Notes under the pieces: generated by a model | Seen by the model: only the letters and a program-made list of their open reading frames with translations | What the model was told of the DNA's origin: nothing | The model's database searches: none | Part shown: piece after piece, positions 6,271 to 6,437 of the stretch | Layout of the letters: each line of letters begins with the position of its first letter | Position numbering within the stretch: position 1 is the stretch's first letter | Position numbers and translations under genes: made by a program | Assembly: GCA_003453735.1 (NCBI GenBank) | Contig: DMNE01000407.1 | Location: forward strand, 1 to 6,437 | DNA from: Nitrospiraceae bacterium | GTDB taxonomy: Bacteria > Nitrospirota > Thermodesulfovibrionia > Thermodesulfovibrionales > UBA9159 | Direction of reading: 5' to 3' | DNA: 6,437 bases

Positions 6271-6437
6271 GGAACATCCCTCATCTCTACGACATTCCTC
6301 GGACAGGCCTTTGCGCAGGTCCCGCATCCTTTACAATGGTCAAGGTCAACATATTTTGTCCGGTGAAGAGGATCCAATGAAATCGCCCCTTCGGGACAGA
6401 AAAAATAGCAATTATAACAATAATTGCATGTTCCGCA
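6267..6437 (-). CDS. porD: 2-oxoacid:ferredoxin oxidoreductase, delta (ferredoxin) subunit, 3' part
   Basis: Only the last 56 residues are in the window; the 5' end lies beyond base 6437. Reading the reverse complement from the edge gives two complete cysteine motifs of a bacterial-type two-cluster ferredoxin: CNYCYNCYFFCP and, 24 residues later, CKGCGTCAKACP. Each fits C-x2-C-x2-C-x3-C-P, so the piece should bind two [4Fe-4S] clusters. In four-subunit pyruvate or 2-oxoacid oxidoreductases this small subunit carries electrons from the catalytic beta subunit to external ferredoxin in the cytoplasm. The TGA stop overlaps the next gene's ATG as ATGA, a translational-coupling arrangement that supports both calls. 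The gamma subunit is not visible and would be expected further right. It could instead be a ferredoxin domain fused to the gamma subunit, which the truncated 5' end cannot exclude. Confidence 0.88.
   Translation of the reverse strand, partial: CGTCNYCYNCYFFCPEGAISLDPLHRTKYVDLDHCKGCGTCAKACPRNVVEMRDVP

Overview
The window reads as part of one long minus-strand gene cluster from an anaerobic bacterium. Ferredoxin-linked 2-oxoacid oxidoreductase genes, a sodium-type TRAP transporter, strong GGAGG ribosome sites and short AATCCGC-type intergenic repeats together suggest a sulfate-reducing or syntrophic relative of the former Deltaproteobacteria. The taxonomic placement is an inference from style, not from a marker gene.

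Layout in the direction of transcription (right to left). At the right edge lies the C-terminal part of a two-cluster [4Fe-4S] ferredoxin subunit (6267-6437, truncated by the window). Its stop overlaps the start of the alpha subunit (5122-6270). After a 91-base gap holding a structured repeat comes the beta, thiamine-diphosphate-binding subunit (4143-5030). A 125-base gap follows, then the TRAP transporter in the order dctQ (3523-4017), dctM (2196-3518), a 136-base gap, and dctP (1040-2038). A near-perfect inverted repeat (981-1031) separates dctP from a secreted protein of unknown function (286-957). Bases 1-285 are AT-rich and carry no gene I can support. One short open frame at the extreme left edge is mentioned below as a weak possibility.

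How the parts may work together. The TRAP system would import a small carboxylate using the sodium or proton gradient. The oxidoreductase would decarboxylate a 2-oxoacid to its acyl-CoA and reduce ferredoxin, or run in reverse. Adjacency suggests that the imported acid is the oxidoreductase substrate or becomes it after one or two steps. The substrate cannot be read from the sequence. The alpha subunit, however, has an unusual segment right after its predicted carboxylate-binding arginine, so plain pyruvate should not be assumed.

I see no CRISPR array, mobile-element gene, tRNA, rRNA or defence system. The most interesting items are the porA-porB repeat (which also creates a false upstream start for porB), the altered alpha-subunit pocket, the hairpin after dctP, and the unidentified exported protein.
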